Below are positions 1 through 8,136 of a stretch of 55,305 bases of DNA, in pieces (the first letter of the stretch is position 1; each line of letters opens with the position of its first letter). The notes under the pieces are model-generated. The model was given only the letters and a program-made list of their open reading frames with translations, was not told the origin of the DNA and ran no database searches. The position numbers were made by a program, and so were the translations under genes. Source of the stretch: Hydrogenophaga intermedia (lineage in GTDB: Bacteria > Pseudomonadota > Gammaproteobacteria > Burkholderiales > Burkholderiaceae_C); NCBI RefSeq assembly GCF_000723405.1, contig NZ_CCAE010000029.1, positions 1 through 55,305 on the forward strand. Direction: 5' to 3'.

Positions 1-1
1 G

Positions 2-187
2 TGGCCTACATCGGTGCAAAGTAGCAGTCCAAATGAGCCGCTTGCGGCCGGTCAAGATGGGTTGACTGGACGCTCACGCTTTGACAATGCCATCCTGTCA
101 CGCGAAGCGTATGAGAGCATCCGCAGCGAAGGCAATCACAAGTTGCCGCTGGCGGAACTCATGCGCGAGTACCCGGCAGGGAAGTGA
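2..187 (+). CDS. C-terminal fragment of an unrecognised island protein (cut by the left edge)
   Basis: A reading frame is open from the left edge to a TGA at 185-187, giving at least 61 residues that end in ELMREYPAGK. The second half is charged and probably helical (SREAYESIRSEGNHK). I do not recognise a family. A good hairpin terminator begins 5 nt after the stop codon, which is the main reason to think this frame is a real gene end. The start lies outside the window. Confidence 0.35.
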   Translation, partial: WPTSVQSSSPNEPLAAGQDGLTGRSRFDNAILSREAYESIRSEGNHKLPLAELMREYPAGK

Positions 188-191
188 ACAG

Positions 192-211
192 GGCGCCCCT
201 TCGGGGGCGTC
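192..211 (+). terminator. Intrinsic terminator with TTCG tetraloop
   Basis: GCGCCCC, loop TTCG, GGGGCGT (the last pair is G-U) forms a 7-8 bp stem followed by CTTTCGCTT. It lies directly after the partial gene ending at 187. The T tract is short, so termination strength is uncertain. Confidence 0.6.
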
Positions 212-281
212 TTTCGCTTGGGCCTTGATTGAGACCGGGAGACCTGTGGAGACAAGAAGCGATCCACTTCGTGGATAGCCA

Positions 282-683
282 TCACCAGACGGTTGGGTCG
301 TAGCGGACATCGACCACTCGACTGTCACGAAGAATCAGCACGCAGTCGTAGAAGTTCGACAAGAGCCCCTGAAAGCGTAGTCGCCTGACTTCGGGGTTCG
401 CAGGGGCCGCCTGTTCCTCGTGAGCACCCTTCGCTCGTGCAGCGTCGATCACTTCGCGGACATCCCGTTGTTTCCATTGACCGGTACAGAACGCCTCTGC
501 CGAGCTGCGAGCACGCCTTTCCATGTGCCCAGGAAGCAATGCCACAGCGACGACCCCGAGCACTAGGAGGGCCCCACCAACAAACGGCATGTACGACTTG
601 AAGGTAGCGGGTCTAGGTGCGGGCATGTTGAACCTGGAGGGGCGGTGGTGACTTGGAAGGACTCGAATGTGATCGGCCTCCAT
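282..683 (-). CDS. Small membrane protein of unknown function, island-encoded
   Basis: Encodes 133 residues from the ATG at 683, or 114 residues from an internal ATG at 626; neither start has a clear Shine-Dalgarno sequence. One hydrophobic segment lies just after the second start (YMPFVGGALLVLGVVAVALL), followed by a charged soluble part containing one FCTGQW and one FYDCVL cysteine. This predicts a single-pass protein with its C-terminal part probably outside the cytoplasm. I do not recognise the family. It faces the antirepressor gene divergently across about 185 bp (684-868) in which I see no gene. Confidence 0.45.
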   Translation of the reverse strand: MEADHIRVLPSHHRPSRFNMPAPRPATFKSYMPFVGGALLVLGVVAVALLPGHMERRARSSAEAFCTGQWKQRDVREVIDAARAKGAHEEQAAPANPEVRRLRFQGLLSNFYDCVLILRDSRVVDVRYDPTVW

Positions 684-868
684 GACAGCCCATTTTCGTC
701 ACGCCGCGACTCGCCTACGTCCCCAAGCTCCACGCGAAGGGGTCGGCGGCCGTCCACCTGATGGTCGAACGCCGGTTCTGATCCTCGCGCAGTCGAGACC
801 TTCACGGATAGCCCTTGGTGCCCCCGAGGGCCTTCCGGGAATGTTCCCGACTACCTCATGGAGAAGTG

Positions 869-1471
869 ATGAAAGCGTTTCAGTTCGCCCCCGGCCTCGA
901 CCTCCGCGTGATCGAGAAGGAGGGGGGACCGTGGTTCCTTGCGGCCGATGTGTGCAAGGCCCTGGGTTACAGCAAGGCGGTCTCCGGCGTGTTGGACATG
1001 CATGTGGACGATGACGACCGCCGCCCGTTCAACCTGAATACGCTCCCAAATCGGGAGCCTATTCGTGGCAACCCCCGCGTCTCGCTGGTCAATGAGTCCG
1101 GGCTCTACGCCCTGGTCCTCGGGAGCAAGCTGCCCGCCGCCCGCTCCTACAAGAAGTGGGTCACCTCCGAGGTGCTCCCTTCGATCCGCAAGAACGGCGG
1201 CTACATGGCCCCCGCAGTCGCCAAGCTGGCCGTTGAGTCCCCTGCCGAGTTCATGGCCCGTGCCCTGGTGATGGCGAACGAGACCATTGCGGGGCTCCAG
1301 AAGGCGGCCAAGGGGTTGGAGGAGGAGACCCCGCCCGAGGACGAGAAGGCCCTCATGAACGAGTGGCTGGATCAAGTGGGTCTAGGAAAGCTCTCGCAGA
1401 GCGACCGCATCAAGCTGGGCCAGCGCTCCCGGACTATGGGGAGCAGATCACCGCGATCGGCGAGATGTTGA
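869..1471 (+). CDS. BRO N-terminal domain phage antirepressor-like protein, C terminus possibly frameshifted
   Basis: Residues 1-110 match the Bro-N fold of phage and viral antirepressors: LRVIEKEGGPWFLAADVCKALGY, then NESGLYALVLGSKLPAARSYKKWVTSEVLPSIRKNGGY, the conserved end of the domain. Family members bind DNA or repressors and are usually part of a lysis-lysogeny switch. Start ATG 869 is preceded by GGAG at 860-863. The C-terminal part (about residues 120-190) is helical and acidic and I do not recognise it. The last dozen residues (TMGSRSPRSARC) are unlike the rest, while the frame starting at 1363 stays open to 1596 and reads DYGEQITAIGEMLIA at the same place, so a one-base slip near 1425 is possible. 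The 3' end overlaps the convergent gene at 1448 by 24 bp. Confidence 0.75.
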   Translation: MKAFQFAPGLDLRVIEKEGGPWFLAADVCKALGYSKAVSGVLDMHVDDDDRRPFNLNTLPNREPIRGNPRVSLVNESGLYALVLGSKLPAARSYKKWVTSEVLPSIRKNGGYMAPAVAKLAVESPAEFMARALVMANETIAGLQKAAKGLEEETPPEDEKALMNEWLDQVGLGKLSQSDRIKLGQRSRTMGSRSPRSARC

Positions 1472-1849
1472 TCGCAAATGAATCACGGAGGCCCAGAGAG
1501 TCCAAGCGAAGCCTGCCAGGGCCGCCCAAAACATGCCTGCCATCCCGATTGACCATCCGCCTCCGGGGCCGATGTCGCCATCCTCCAAATAGGTGATCCA
1601 GTTCAGAAGGCTAATACTTGCCCAACCACAGAGATACATCACCACAGGCACAAAGACGTAGGCGAGCAACTGTTTGGGGCGCCGTCGAGATGCCCAGATG
1701 AAGATGGTTTCGGCAATGAGACCCAACGCAAGGGCCAGCCCAACTAGCCAGCCCCCAGGGGGGAGGGGGAGGAGGATGCCTGCGATCAAAACCGGTAGGC
1801 CGATGATGAGCATCGTCATGGCAACCATGACTTGCCGCCTTTCCGCCAT
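1448..1849 (-). CDS. Small multi-spanning membrane protein, unknown function
   Basis: Encodes 133 residues starting MAERRQVM at 1849, with GGGAGGTG about 5 nt upstream, which fixes the start. Four hydrophobic segments can be seen: MTMLIIGLPVLIAGILLPL, GWLVGLALALGLIAETIFIW, a segment containing YVFVPVVMYLCGWASISL, and GMFWAALAGFAWTLWASVI. The tail is arginine/serine-rich. No enzyme motif is visible and I do not recognise the family. It is convergent with the antirepressor and overlaps its last 24 bp. The good ribosome binding site and coherent membrane topology support a real gene. Confidence 0.55.
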   Translation of the reverse strand: MAERRQVMVAMTMLIIGLPVLIAGILLPLPPGGWLVGLALALGLIAETIFIWASRRRPKQLLAYVFVPVVMYLCGWASISLLNWITYLEDGDIGPGGGWSIGMAGMFWAALAGFAWTLWASVIHLRSTSRRSR

Positions 1850-1928
1850 AAATTCACCTCCCATGAGATGTGGAGGACCCACGCGGGCCGTAGCGGTCGA
1901 AGGCTAGCCGGAGCGCGTGACACTATCT

Positions 1929-3626
1929 CTAGCGGTTCGCGTGGGGCGACACCACGGGCAACGCTAGGGCCGGATAGCGGATCGCCTCTACGCCCGGCTT
2001 CAGCTCCTCCAGGAGAACCCCGTCATAGACCACATCGCCCACGCTGCCCTTGGTCTCATGCCCCAGAATCAAGTCGCGGATACGGGCATCGACGCCAGCT
2101 CTGCGCATGAGCGGGCGCACGCTGTGGCGGAAGTAATGAAACGACGGCTGGCCCGCTTCCACCATGCCGATCCCCTCACGGAACTCCTTGAACCACCGCC
2201 CGAAGTAGTCGCTGGCCCGGACCTTCCTCAGAGGTAGGGCCGGCCAAAGTGAATCGTGCCCTGCCTTCTGCGTCGCCTCCACGTATCCGAGGAAACCCAA
2301 GCGGAGCAACTCGCTGTGAATCGGGATGGTCCTATGCCCCGCATCGGTCTTCACGGTCTGACCGTCGCCCTCGTCGGTGATGACCAGCGCCGGGATGCCG
2401 TCTACGGTCTGCACGTCGGCCGTTCGGAGCTGGCAGACTTCCCCCAAGCGGGCGCCCGTGAAGGCGCCGATGAGGGGCACCCAGTACGCGGCGTCCCGGC
2501 CCGCGTTGGCGGCCTTGGGAAGCTCATAGCGGGTGTGTAGCGGGGACCCGAACAGGGCCGCCATCTCGTCGTCCCGGATGGCCCGGCGCTTGTTCGTGGT
2601 CTTGGCCTCAATGTCCAGGCCGACCCACGCATGGCGCTCTGTCCACTCCAGTTCCTGGAAGGCGAACTTCAGGAGTGTCTTCAGACCCGTGAGGCGGTCG
2701 CGTGCAGTCTTCGGGGTGCGGCAGTTCTCCATGAGCCACGCGCGATAGTCGAGACCCAGCTCCCGCTTGATGCTAGCCAGGGTCTCCCCAGGATGTTGGC
2801 CCTCGAACTGGCGCAATGCGCGGTCCATGGCCTGCACCGAGTCTTCCGAGCGCGGCCGTGCGCCCGATTGCTTCCAGCGGTCGAAGACATCGCGCAGGGT
2901 CTTGGGCTTGTCGGCGGACGTGGTTGCCGCAGAGGAGGGCCGTGGGGGCACCACGGGTGTCTCTACGACCTCGCCAGCGTCCCGCAGGGTCAGCTCGCGG
3001 TGGGCCGTTCTGAACGCCCTCAGGCACGCGATCAGCGCCTCCCGCACCCCTGGGGTCTTCGCGTCGAATGCGAAGCCCAGGCGGGCCGCCTGAGCCTCAA
3101 CGAGGGGCATCACGGCCTTGAGGTTCTGACCAGCGAGGGCGATGGCGGCTTGGCCGTCCAGGTAGGCATTGAGGTCCGCCAATTCATGGGCTTCCTCAGG
3201 CGTGAGCCCTGAGAGGTCATCTTCACGGACCTCAGTCGGTTCCCATTGAGGGATGCGCAACGGGTTGGCCGCACGGAGTCGCAGCTCATGCCGGATGTGG
3301 ACCATCTCCGCAAGGAGCTTCACGTCCGACCTCACGCGGTCGTCGTTGCCCAGCACATGGACCCGCACCATGGCCGCGAGGTGGGCCGCAAGGTCCGGTG
3401 TGATGGCGTCGATCCGCGTTGGCTTGAGGGAGGCTCTCTTGGCTTCGAAATCGGCGAGCCACTCGGCCCGCGTCAGGGTGCCCCGAAGGACCGCCTCTTT
3501 GCGGTCGCTGGTGCCCAATGCGAGGTTCACGCGGGCCTTGCCGTAAGCCCCTCGAAGATCGTCAGGGATGACGATGCGAACGTACCAACGAGTGCCGCGA
3601 GCGTTCAGTCCTTCGACCTGTGCCAT
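1929..3626 (-). CDS. Tyrosine recombinase / phage integrase
   Basis: A site-specific recombinase of 565 residues. The first 45 residues (MAQVEGLNARGTRWYVRIVI, then a GTSDRKEA stretch) match the N-terminal module common in long proteobacterial integrases (DUF6538-like). The middle contains an SAM-like core-binding part. The C-terminal catalytic domain shows the Arg of TGARLGEVCQLR, the HxxR box in FHYFRHSVRPLM, the GHE of ILGHETKG and the nucleophile Tyr in VVYDG. ATG 3626 was chosen because the only longer option (3671) starts with TTG and adds residues that look non-conserved. The gene points away from ffs, with about 120 bp between its start and the end of ffs, so it probably drives integration and excision at ffs. 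Confidence 0.9.
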   Translation of the reverse strand: MAQVEGLNARGTRWYVRIVIPDDLRGAYGKARVNLALGTSDRKEAVLRGTLTRAEWLADFEAKRASLKPTRIDAITPDLAAHLAAMVRVHVLGNDDRVRSDVKLLAEMVHIRHELRLRAANPLRIPQWEPTEVREDDLSGLTPEEAHELADLNAYLDGQAAIALAGQNLKAVMPLVEAQAARLGFAFDAKTPGVREALIACLRAFRTAHRELTLRDAGEVVETPVVPPRPSSAATTSADKPKTLRDVFDRWKQSGARPRSEDSVQAMDRALRQFEGQHPGETLASIKRELGLDYRAWLMENCRTPKTARDRLTGLKTLLKFAFQELEWTERHAWVGLDIEAKTTNKRRAIRDDEMAALFGSPLHTRYELPKAANAGRDAAYWVPLIGAFTGARLGEVCQLRTADVQTVDGIPALVITDEGDGQTVKTDAGHRTIPIHSELLRLGFLGYVEATQKAGHDSLWPALPLRKVRASDYFGRWFKEFREGIGMVEAGQPSFHYFRHSVRPLMRRAGVDARIRDLILGHETKGSVGDVVYDGVLLEELKPGVEAIRYPALALPVVSPHANR

Positions 3627-3744
3627 GCCGTCATTTCCCGAGCCTGAATGTTGGGGAAGTGACACAGCCAAGTGATACAGCGACGGCGACGTAAGCCCTT
3701 GTCGGGCTTCAGTTCGTTGATCCGATTGGGATTTTTCAGAATAA

Positions 3745-3757
3745 GGTGACGAGCCTT
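3745..3757. other. Candidate attachment (att) core at the 3' end of ffs
   Basis: These bases encode the 3' strand of the terminal helix of 4.5S RNA and are the last chromosomal-looking bases before the island. Integrases that use small-RNA genes normally restore the 3' end of the RNA, leaving a direct repeat at the far end of the element. That far end is outside the window and I found no second copy inside it, so the exact core is inferred. Confidence 0.35.
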
Positions 3758-3845
3758 GACCCCGGCACTGGCTCCACAGTTAGGGCTGCTTGGTTCCCCA
3801 CCTGACCCGGTTGGCCGCTTCACCATGCGGGAAGGCCCGTCACCC
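3745..3845 (-). ncRNA. ffs: 4.5S RNA, bacterial signal recognition particle RNA
   Basis: Read on the minus strand, this 101-nt sequence has the conserved SRP RNA core: GGTCAGG, then GGGGAACCAAGCAGCC, matching the GGTCAGG...GGAAG..AGCAGCC arrangement of E. coli 4.5S RNA that binds the Ffh M domain. The ends pair perfectly: GGTGACGGGCCTT (3832-3844) with AAGGCTCGTCACC (3745-3757) gives a 13-bp terminal helix with one G-U pair. The RNA with Ffh delivers nascent membrane proteins to FtsY. It is transcribed divergently from dnaX, 66 bp away. Its downstream side belongs to the integrated element, so its native terminator may have been displaced. Confidence 0.9.
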
Positions 3846-3899
3846 GCGATTGTAGGCGACGGGGCATGTCCGCCGCCGGGGCGCGGGTACCCCGACGCA

Positions 3900-3905
3900 T
3901 AGAAT
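3900..3905 (+). promoter_or_regulatory. -10 element of dnaX, placed for a leaderless mRNA
   Basis: TAGAAT ends 7 bp before the A of the dnaX ATG (3912), leaving a 6-nt spacer CAGGCG. Transcription would start at or next to the start codon. No Shine-Dalgarno sequence precedes the ATG, and no convincing -35 is visible. Confidence 0.5.
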
Positions 3906-3911
3906 CAGGCG

Positions 3912-5885
3912 ATGTCCTACGTCGTCCTCGCCCGCAAGTACCGCCCGCGCAATTTCCGCGAGATGGTCGGCCAGGGCCACGTGGTGCAGGCCCTCGCGAA
4001 CGCGCTCACCAGCCAGCGCCTTCACCACGCCTACCTGTTCACCGGCACGCGCGGCGTGGGCAAGACCACGGTCTCCCGCATCCTGGCCAAATCGCTCAAC
4101 TGCACCGGGCCCGACGGGCAGGGCGGCATCACCGCCGAGCCCTGCGGCGTGTGCCAGGCTTGCACCGACATCGACGCCGGCCGCTTCGTGGACTACACCG
4201 AGCTCGACGCCGCCTCCAACCGCGGCGTGGACGAGGTCCAGTCGCTGCTCGAGCAGGCGGTCTATAAGCCGGTGCAGGGCCGCTTCAAGGTGTTCATGAT
4301 CGACGAGGTCCACATGCTCACCAACACCGCGTTCAACGCGATGTTGAAGACGCTGGAGGAACCGCCCGAGTACCTCAAGTTCGTGCTCGCCACCACCGAC
4401 CCGCAGAAGGTGCCGGTGACGGTGCTGTCGCGCTGCCTGCAGTTCAACCTGCGCCCCATGGCCCCCGAGACGGTGGCGGAGCACCTGCAGCAGGTGCTGC
4501 AGGCCGAGGGCGTGACGGCCGAGCCGCAGGCCCTGCGCCTGCTGTCGCGCGCCGCGCGCGGCTCCATGCGCGACGCGCTGTCGCTCACCGACCAGGCCAT
4601 CGCCTTCGGCGGCGGCCAGTTGATGGAAGCGCCCGTGCGCCAGATGCTGGGCGCGGTGGACCGCAGCCACGTGCTGCGCCTGATCGACGCGCTGGCGCGC
4701 GCCGACGGCGCGAGTGTGGTGGAGACGGTGAACGCGCTGCGCGTGAACGGCCTGAGCGCCGCCTCAACGCTGGAGGAAATGACGGGCCTGCTGCAGCGCA
4801 TGGCCGTGCTGCAGAGCGTGCCCGACGCGGCCGCCACCGACGACGACCCCGACACGCCCGAGATCGCGCGCCTGGCCGCGGCCCTGCCGCCCGACGAGAC
4901 GCACCTGCTCTACAGCCTGTGCCTGCACGGCCGCACCGAACTGGGCCTGGCGCCCGACGAGTACGCGGCGCTGACCATGGTGTTGCTGCGGTTGCTGGCG
5001 TTCAAGCCCTCGGGCGCGGCGGAAAAAAAAACTCTGAAGCCCGCTGAGGCGCGGCCCGCGACGGCACCGGCACCGGTCGCGGCGATTGCGCCCGCGCAAG
5101 CTCCCGTGCGCGCCCCGGTCGCCTCGCCCAACGCTGCGCCCGCCCCCAGGGCGGCCGCACCAGCGCCCTTGGTGGCCCCGCCCGCACCCGCGGCAGCGTC
5201 CCAGCGGCCGGCCCCAAGCCCGTCGCCAACACCGCTGGCCACCGCTGCCGCAGCCGCTCCCGCCCAGGCCCGCCAGCCCAGTGAGCCCGAGCCCTTCGAC
5301 GGCCCACCGATCGACGACGCCCCCTGGCCAGAGCCCGACGACGACCTGCCGCCCTGGGACCCGGAACCCGCGCCCGCCATGTCCCGGCCCGCCGCTGCAC
5401 CGGCGCCCGCCGCGCCGGTGGTGCGCATCCCCGTGCGCGACCCTGGCGCGCCGGGCCGGCTCGACCAGCCCCGCCCACCCAGCGCCCCGCTGCAGCCCAC
5501 GCCCGAAGGCGATTTCTGGGCCGGCGTGGTGCAACAGATGGTGGACAGTGGCGCCATCGCCGCATTGACGCGCGAACTCGCGCTGCAGTCGCAACTGGTG
5601 TCGCGCGATGGATCGCGCTGGCTGCTTCGCATCGAACGCGAGACGCTTGCGCAGGGCAGCAACCGCGACCGCCTCACGGCCGCGCTGCACACGGCGGGCC
5701 ACGCGGTCGAGCTCGTGCTGGAAAATGGCGCGGTCACCGATTCGCCCGCGCGCCGAGCCGCCGCCGAGGCCGAGCGCCGCCAGCGCGAGGCCGAGCAGCA
5801 GATCCTCGGCGATCCCTTTGTGCAGGCCATGATGCGCGACTTCGGCGGCACAATCGTGCCCGGCTCGCTCAAAGCGATAACCTGA
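3912..5885 (+). CDS. dnaX: DNA polymerase III subunits tau and gamma
   Basis: The clamp-loader ATPase that loads the beta clamp and, as tau, links polymerase cores to DnaB. The frame has 657 residues (E. coli tau has 643). The AAA+ module shows Walker A GTRGVGKT (45-52), four zinc cysteines (C64, C78, C81, C84), Walker B with DEVH (131-134), and the SRC sensor/arginine-finger motif in TVLSRCLQF. Domain III ends near residue 368. A run of nine A follows at residues 371-374, then an Ala/Pro-rich linker (about 375-520) and a C-terminal tau domain (about 525-657). Both shifted frames stop within 16 nt of the A run, giving gamma-like products of 374 or 378 residues. It begins the dnaX-ybaB-recR group and probably has a leaderless transcript. 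Confidence 0.95.
   Translation: MSYVVLARKYRPRNFREMVGQGHVVQALANALTSQRLHHAYLFTGTRGVGKTTVSRILAKSLNCTGPDGQGGITAEPCGVCQACTDIDAGRFVDYTELDAASNRGVDEVQSLLEQAVYKPVQGRFKVFMIDEVHMLTNTAFNAMLKTLEEPPEYLKFVLATTDPQKVPVTVLSRCLQFNLRPMAPETVAEHLQQVLQAEGVTAEPQALRLLSRAARGSMRDALSLTDQAIAFGGGQLMEAPVRQMLGAVDRSHVLRLIDALARADGASVVETVNALRVNGLSAASTLEEMTGLLQRMAVLQSVPDAAATDDDPDTPEIARLAAALPPDETHLLYSLCLHGRTELGLAPDEYAALTMVLLRLLAFKPSGAAEKKTLKPAEARPATAPAPVAAIAPAQAPVRAPVASPNAAPAPRAAAPAPLVAPPAPAAASQRPAPSPSPTPLATAAAAAPAQARQPSEPEPFDGPPIDDAPWPEPDDDLPPWDPEPAPAMSRPAAAPAPAAPVVRIPVRDPGAPGRLDQPRPPSAPLQPTPEGDFWAGVVQQMVDSGAIAALTRELALQSQLVSRDGSRWLLRIERETLAQGSNRDRLTAALHTAGHAVELVLENGAVTDSPARRAAAEAERRQREAEQQILGDPFVQAMMRDFGGTIVPGSLKAIT
5023..5031 (+). 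promoter_or_regulatory. A9 slippage tract in dnaX (gamma/tau switch)
   Basis: Nine consecutive A residues occur at codons 371-374, immediately after clamp-loader domain III. Slippage to the -1 frame reads AAC TCT GAA GCC CGC and stops at TGA 5045-5047; the +1 frame stops at TGA 5035-5037. An uninterrupted A9 favours transcriptional slippage, as established for Thermus thermophilus dnaX, over the E. coli type ribosomal frameshift at A AAA AAG, although the latter is not excluded. Confidence 0.7.
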
Positions 5886-5906
5886 ATCACCCCCGCCGCG
5901 CTTCGC

Positions 5907-5949
5907 GCGCCCCCTCCAGAGGGCGCCGCCAGCGGCCCGGCGAAGCCGG
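5907..5949. repeat. Two small intergenic hairpins between dnaX and ybaB
   Basis: GCGCCC (5907-5912) pairs with GGGCGC (5921-5926), and CCGGC-GAA-GCCGG lies at 5937-5949. Such GC-rich palindromes in spacers are typical of Comamonadaceae genomes (recalled, not searched). Neither is followed by a T tract, so they are more likely mRNA stabilisers or remnants of a repeat than terminators. Confidence 0.4.
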
Positions 5950-5985
5950 TTCCGCGGTGGTCCCCGATCAATACCAAGGATTGCC

Positions 5986-6318
5986 ATGTTCAACAAAGGA
6001 CAACTCGCCGGCCTCATGAAGCAGGCCCAGGCCATGCAGGACAACCTCAAGAAGGCGCAGGACGAACTCGCACACATCGAGGTCACCGGCGAGTCCGGCG
6101 CGGGCCTGGTCAAGGTCGTCATGACCTGCAAGCACGACGTCAAGCGCGTCACCATCGACCCCAGCCTGCTCGCCGACGACAAGGACATGCTCGAAGACCT
6201 GGTGGCCGCCGCCTTCAACGCCGCCGTGCGCAAGGCCGAGGAAACCTCGAACGAGAAGATGGGCAAGCTCACCGCCGGCATGCCGGGCCTGCCCCCGGGC
6301 ATGAAGTTCCCGTTCTGA
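5986..6318 (+). CDS. ybaB: YbaB/EbfC family nucleoid-associated protein
   Basis: Encodes 110 residues, the normal length for this DNA-binding dimer family. It shows the family pattern: an N-terminal helix rich in Q/K ([20 protein letters not shown]), the central [27 protein letters not shown] sheet region, and the C-terminal helix ending [23 protein letters not shown] precedes the ATG by about 6 nt. It sits between dnaX and recR, the order conserved in most proteobacteria, and is probably co-transcribed with both. YbaB compacts DNA and has been linked to recombination; the precise role here is unknown. Confidence 0.93.
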   Translation: MFNKGQLAGLMKQAQAMQDNLKKAQDELAHIEVTGESGAGLVKVVMTCKHDVKRVTIDPSLLADDKDMLEDLVAAAFNAAVRKAEETSNEKMGKLTAGMPGLPPGMKFPF

Positions 6319-6331
6319 GGCATCCCGAGCG

Positions 6332-6934
6332 GTGGCCGACAACCATTCCCTGGAGAACCTGGTTCAGGCGCTGCGGCGCCTGCCCGGCGTGGGGGTCAAG
6401 TCGGCCCAGCGCATGGCCTTTCACCTGCTGCAGCACGACCGCGAGGGCGCGCAGTTGCTGGCCGGCGCGCTGCAGGCGGCGGTGAGCGGCGTGCGCCACT
6501 GCGCGCTGTGCCACACCTTCACCGAGGACGAGGTCTGCTCCACCTGCCGCGACCCGCGGCGCGACCGCAGCCAGCTCTGCGTGGTGGAAACCCCGGCCGA
6601 CCAGGCCGCGATGGAACGTACAGGTGCTTACAAAGGCCTGTACTTCGTGCTCATGGGCAAGCTGAGCCCGCTCGACGGTGTGGGGCCGCGCGAGATCGGG
6701 CTGGACAAGCTGTTCGACCGCGTGGACGACCCCGAGGCCGAGGTGCCCGTGCGCGAGGTCATCCTCGCCACCAACTTCACCGCCGAGGGCGAGACCACTG
6801 CGCACGTGATCTTCCAGGCGCTGAAGGACCGCGGCCTGCAGGTCACGCGCCTGGCGCGCGGCGTGCCAGTGGGCAGCGAGCTCGAGTACGTGGACCTCGG
6901 CACCATCGCACACGCGCTGGTCGATCGGCGCTGA
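6332..6934 (+). CDS. recR: Recombination protein RecR
   Basis: RecR acts with RecF/RecO to load RecA on SSB-coated gapped DNA. The 200-residue length is standard. Visible features are the helix-hairpin-helix near the N terminus ([21 protein letters not shown]), the zinc finger [16 protein letters not shown], and the Toprim domain ([26 protein letters not shown], then [13 protein letters not shown]), ending with the RecR-specific [20 protein letters not shown]. The start is a GTG at 6332, 13 nt after ybaB; the next residues ([18 protein letters not shown]) align with the usual RecR N terminus, so I prefer it to any later ATG. Confidence 0.95.
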   Translation: MADNHSLENLVQALRRLPGVGVKSAQRMAFHLLQHDREGAQLLAGALQAAVSGVRHCALCHTFTEDEVCSTCRDPRRDRSQLCVVETPADQAAMERTGAYKGLYFVLMGKLSPLDGVGPREIGLDKLFDRVDDPEAEVPVREVILATNFTAEGETTAHVIFQALKDRGLQVTRLARGVPVGSELEYVDLGTIAHALVDRR

Positions 6935-7026
6935 CGTCGGCACCGAAGTTCCCGCGGGCTCAGGTTTCGCGGGTCGGTGTAAACCCGCTCGGGACTCCAC
7001 CGGATGGCGGACGCGCCACATCGCCC

Positions 7027-7032
7027 TAATCT
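7027..7032 (+). promoter_or_regulatory. -10 element for the leaderless gene at 7039
   Basis: TAATCT followed by the 6-nt spacer CGACCC and then ATG at 7039. There is no Shine-Dalgarno sequence. The spacing is identical to that upstream of dnaX, moaA and rlmD. Confidence 0.45.
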
Positions 7033-7038
7033 CGACCC

Positions 7039-8100
7039 ATGGGTCTCCTGAACCGCCGCCAGTGGGGCGCCGCCGCGGCGGGGCTGATGTTCGCTGCCGG
7101 ACAGCAGAGCGCCACGGCGCAGGGCGTTACCGTGCCGCGCCCGGCCACCTTGCCGCCCAAGCTGGTGGGCACGCGCATCGTGATCGCGGTGGAGCCGCGC
7201 ATAGGTTTGAGCAACCTGCCGCTCACCGTGGCCGAGCAGCGCAATTTCTTTCGCGAGGAAGGGCTCGACGTGGAGTTGCGCGAGTTCGCCGACCTGGGGC
7301 AGGCCATGGCGGCGGTGCAGGCCAAGGCGGCGCACGCCATGTGCGTGCCGTTCGCGCAGTTGCTCGCACCGGCCGTGCGCGCGATGAACTGGCAGAGCTT
7401 CGTGGTGCAGGGCCGGGCGCCCCAGGTGGTGCTGGGCGTGTCGCACAAGACGGTGCCGGGCTTTCGCGGCGCGGGTGATCTGCGCGGGCGCCGCGTGGGC
7501 CTGCGCGCCAAGGACCCCCTCGCGCAGCGCGTGCTGATGGCCTTCCTGCAGCGCGAGCAGGTGAAGGAGGAAGAAGTCCAGATCCTGCCGCAGACCAGCG
7601 CGGGCGCGGCGCTGCTGGCGTTTCGCGGTGGGCAGCTCGACGCGCTGTGCCACGCCGATCCCATGATGACCCTGCTGGAGCAACAGGGTGAGCTGCGCGT
7701 GGCGGTGGACACGCGCAGCCTGAGCGGCACCACCGAGGTGTTCGGTGGCCCCGTGCCCGTGGGCTGCCTGAGCGCGCCGGCCGAGTTCGTCGAGCAGTTC
7801 CCGCGCGTCACCCAGGCGCTCACCGACGCCGTGGTGCACGCGCTCAAGTGGCTGCAGACGGCGGGGCCCTCGGACCTGATCAAGACCGTGCCCGAAAGCC
7901 ATTTCCAGGGCGACCGAGCGATCTACCTGGCCACGGTGGAGCGCTCGCGCGACGCCTGGACGGCCGATGGCCTGATGCCGCGTGGTGGGCCAGAGGCGGT
8001 GAACCGCGTGGGGGAGGGCGCAACACTGCCGCCGGCCGAGCTCGCGCGACATTTCACCAACGCCTTCGCGCTGAAGGCCAAGGCGCGGTTTCGGGCTTGA
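7039..8100 (+). CDS. ABC transporter-type substrate-binding protein (NMT1/SsuA/NrtA-like)
   Basis: A periplasmic binding protein of 353 residues. The N terminus NRRQWGAAAAGLMFAAG followed by ATAQG is a signal peptide with a twin-arginine-like start and a cleavage site near residue 28. The mature part has the two-lobe NMT1/SsuA pattern: VEPRIGLSNLPLTVAEQRNFFREEGLDVELREF, AAVQAKAAHAMCVPFAQLL, DLRGRRVGLRAKDPLAQ and a hinge region with GGQLDALCHADP. Relatives bind nitrate, sulfonates, taurine or pyrimidine precursors; the ligand cannot be read here. No permease or ATPase gene is next to it, so it is an orphan component. It is convergent with mltD (36-bp gap). Confidence 0.8.
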   Translation: MGLLNRRQWGAAAAGLMFAAGQQSATAQGVTVPRPATLPPKLVGTRIVIAVEPRIGLSNLPLTVAEQRNFFREEGLDVELREFADLGQAMAAVQAKAAHAMCVPFAQLLAPAVRAMNWQSFVVQGRAPQVVLGVSHKTVPGFRGAGDLRGRRVGLRAKDPLAQRVLMAFLQREQVKEEEVQILPQTSAGAALLAFRGGQLDALCHADPMMTLLEQQGELRVAVDTRSLSGTTEVFGGPVPVGCLSAPAEFVEQFPRVTQALTDAVVHALKWLQTAGPSDLIKTVPESHFQGDRAIYLATVERSRDAWTADGLMPRGGPEAVNRVGEGATLPPAELARHFTNAFALKAKARFRA

Positions 8101-8136
8101 ATCCGAAGCCGCATGACGTGGTGGCCGCCGTGGGGC

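Larger units (their letters stand above)
1..3757. mobile_element. End of an integrated element (prophage or genomic island) next to ffs
   Basis: This stretch holds a phage-type BRO antirepressor, two small unrecognised membrane proteins, the tail of another gene and a tyrosine integrase. The integrase lies closest to the chromosomal boundary and its start faces the 3' end of the 4.5S RNA gene, the usual layout of an element integrated at a small-RNA gene. The genes here look less GC-biased than those from dnaX onward (judged by eye). The other end lies left of the window, so size and mobility cannot be judged. Boundary at about 3757 is inferred from the end of the ffs terminal helix. Confidence 0.7.

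Noticed and set aside
1..3757. A defence or toxin-antitoxin system in the island end
   Set aside because: The two small membrane proteins and the antirepressor show no toxin, nuclease or antitoxin motifs; there is no basis for such a claim.
3760..3845. tRNA gene as the integration target
   Set aside because: The sequence has no tRNA cloverleaf or T-arm; it fits 4.5S RNA with core and terminal helix.
5023..5031. A9 run as a sequencing error or a dnaX pseudogene
   Set aside because: The zero frame continues through a normal tau linker and C-terminal domain, and the run is at the precise gamma boundary, so a functional tract is the better reading.
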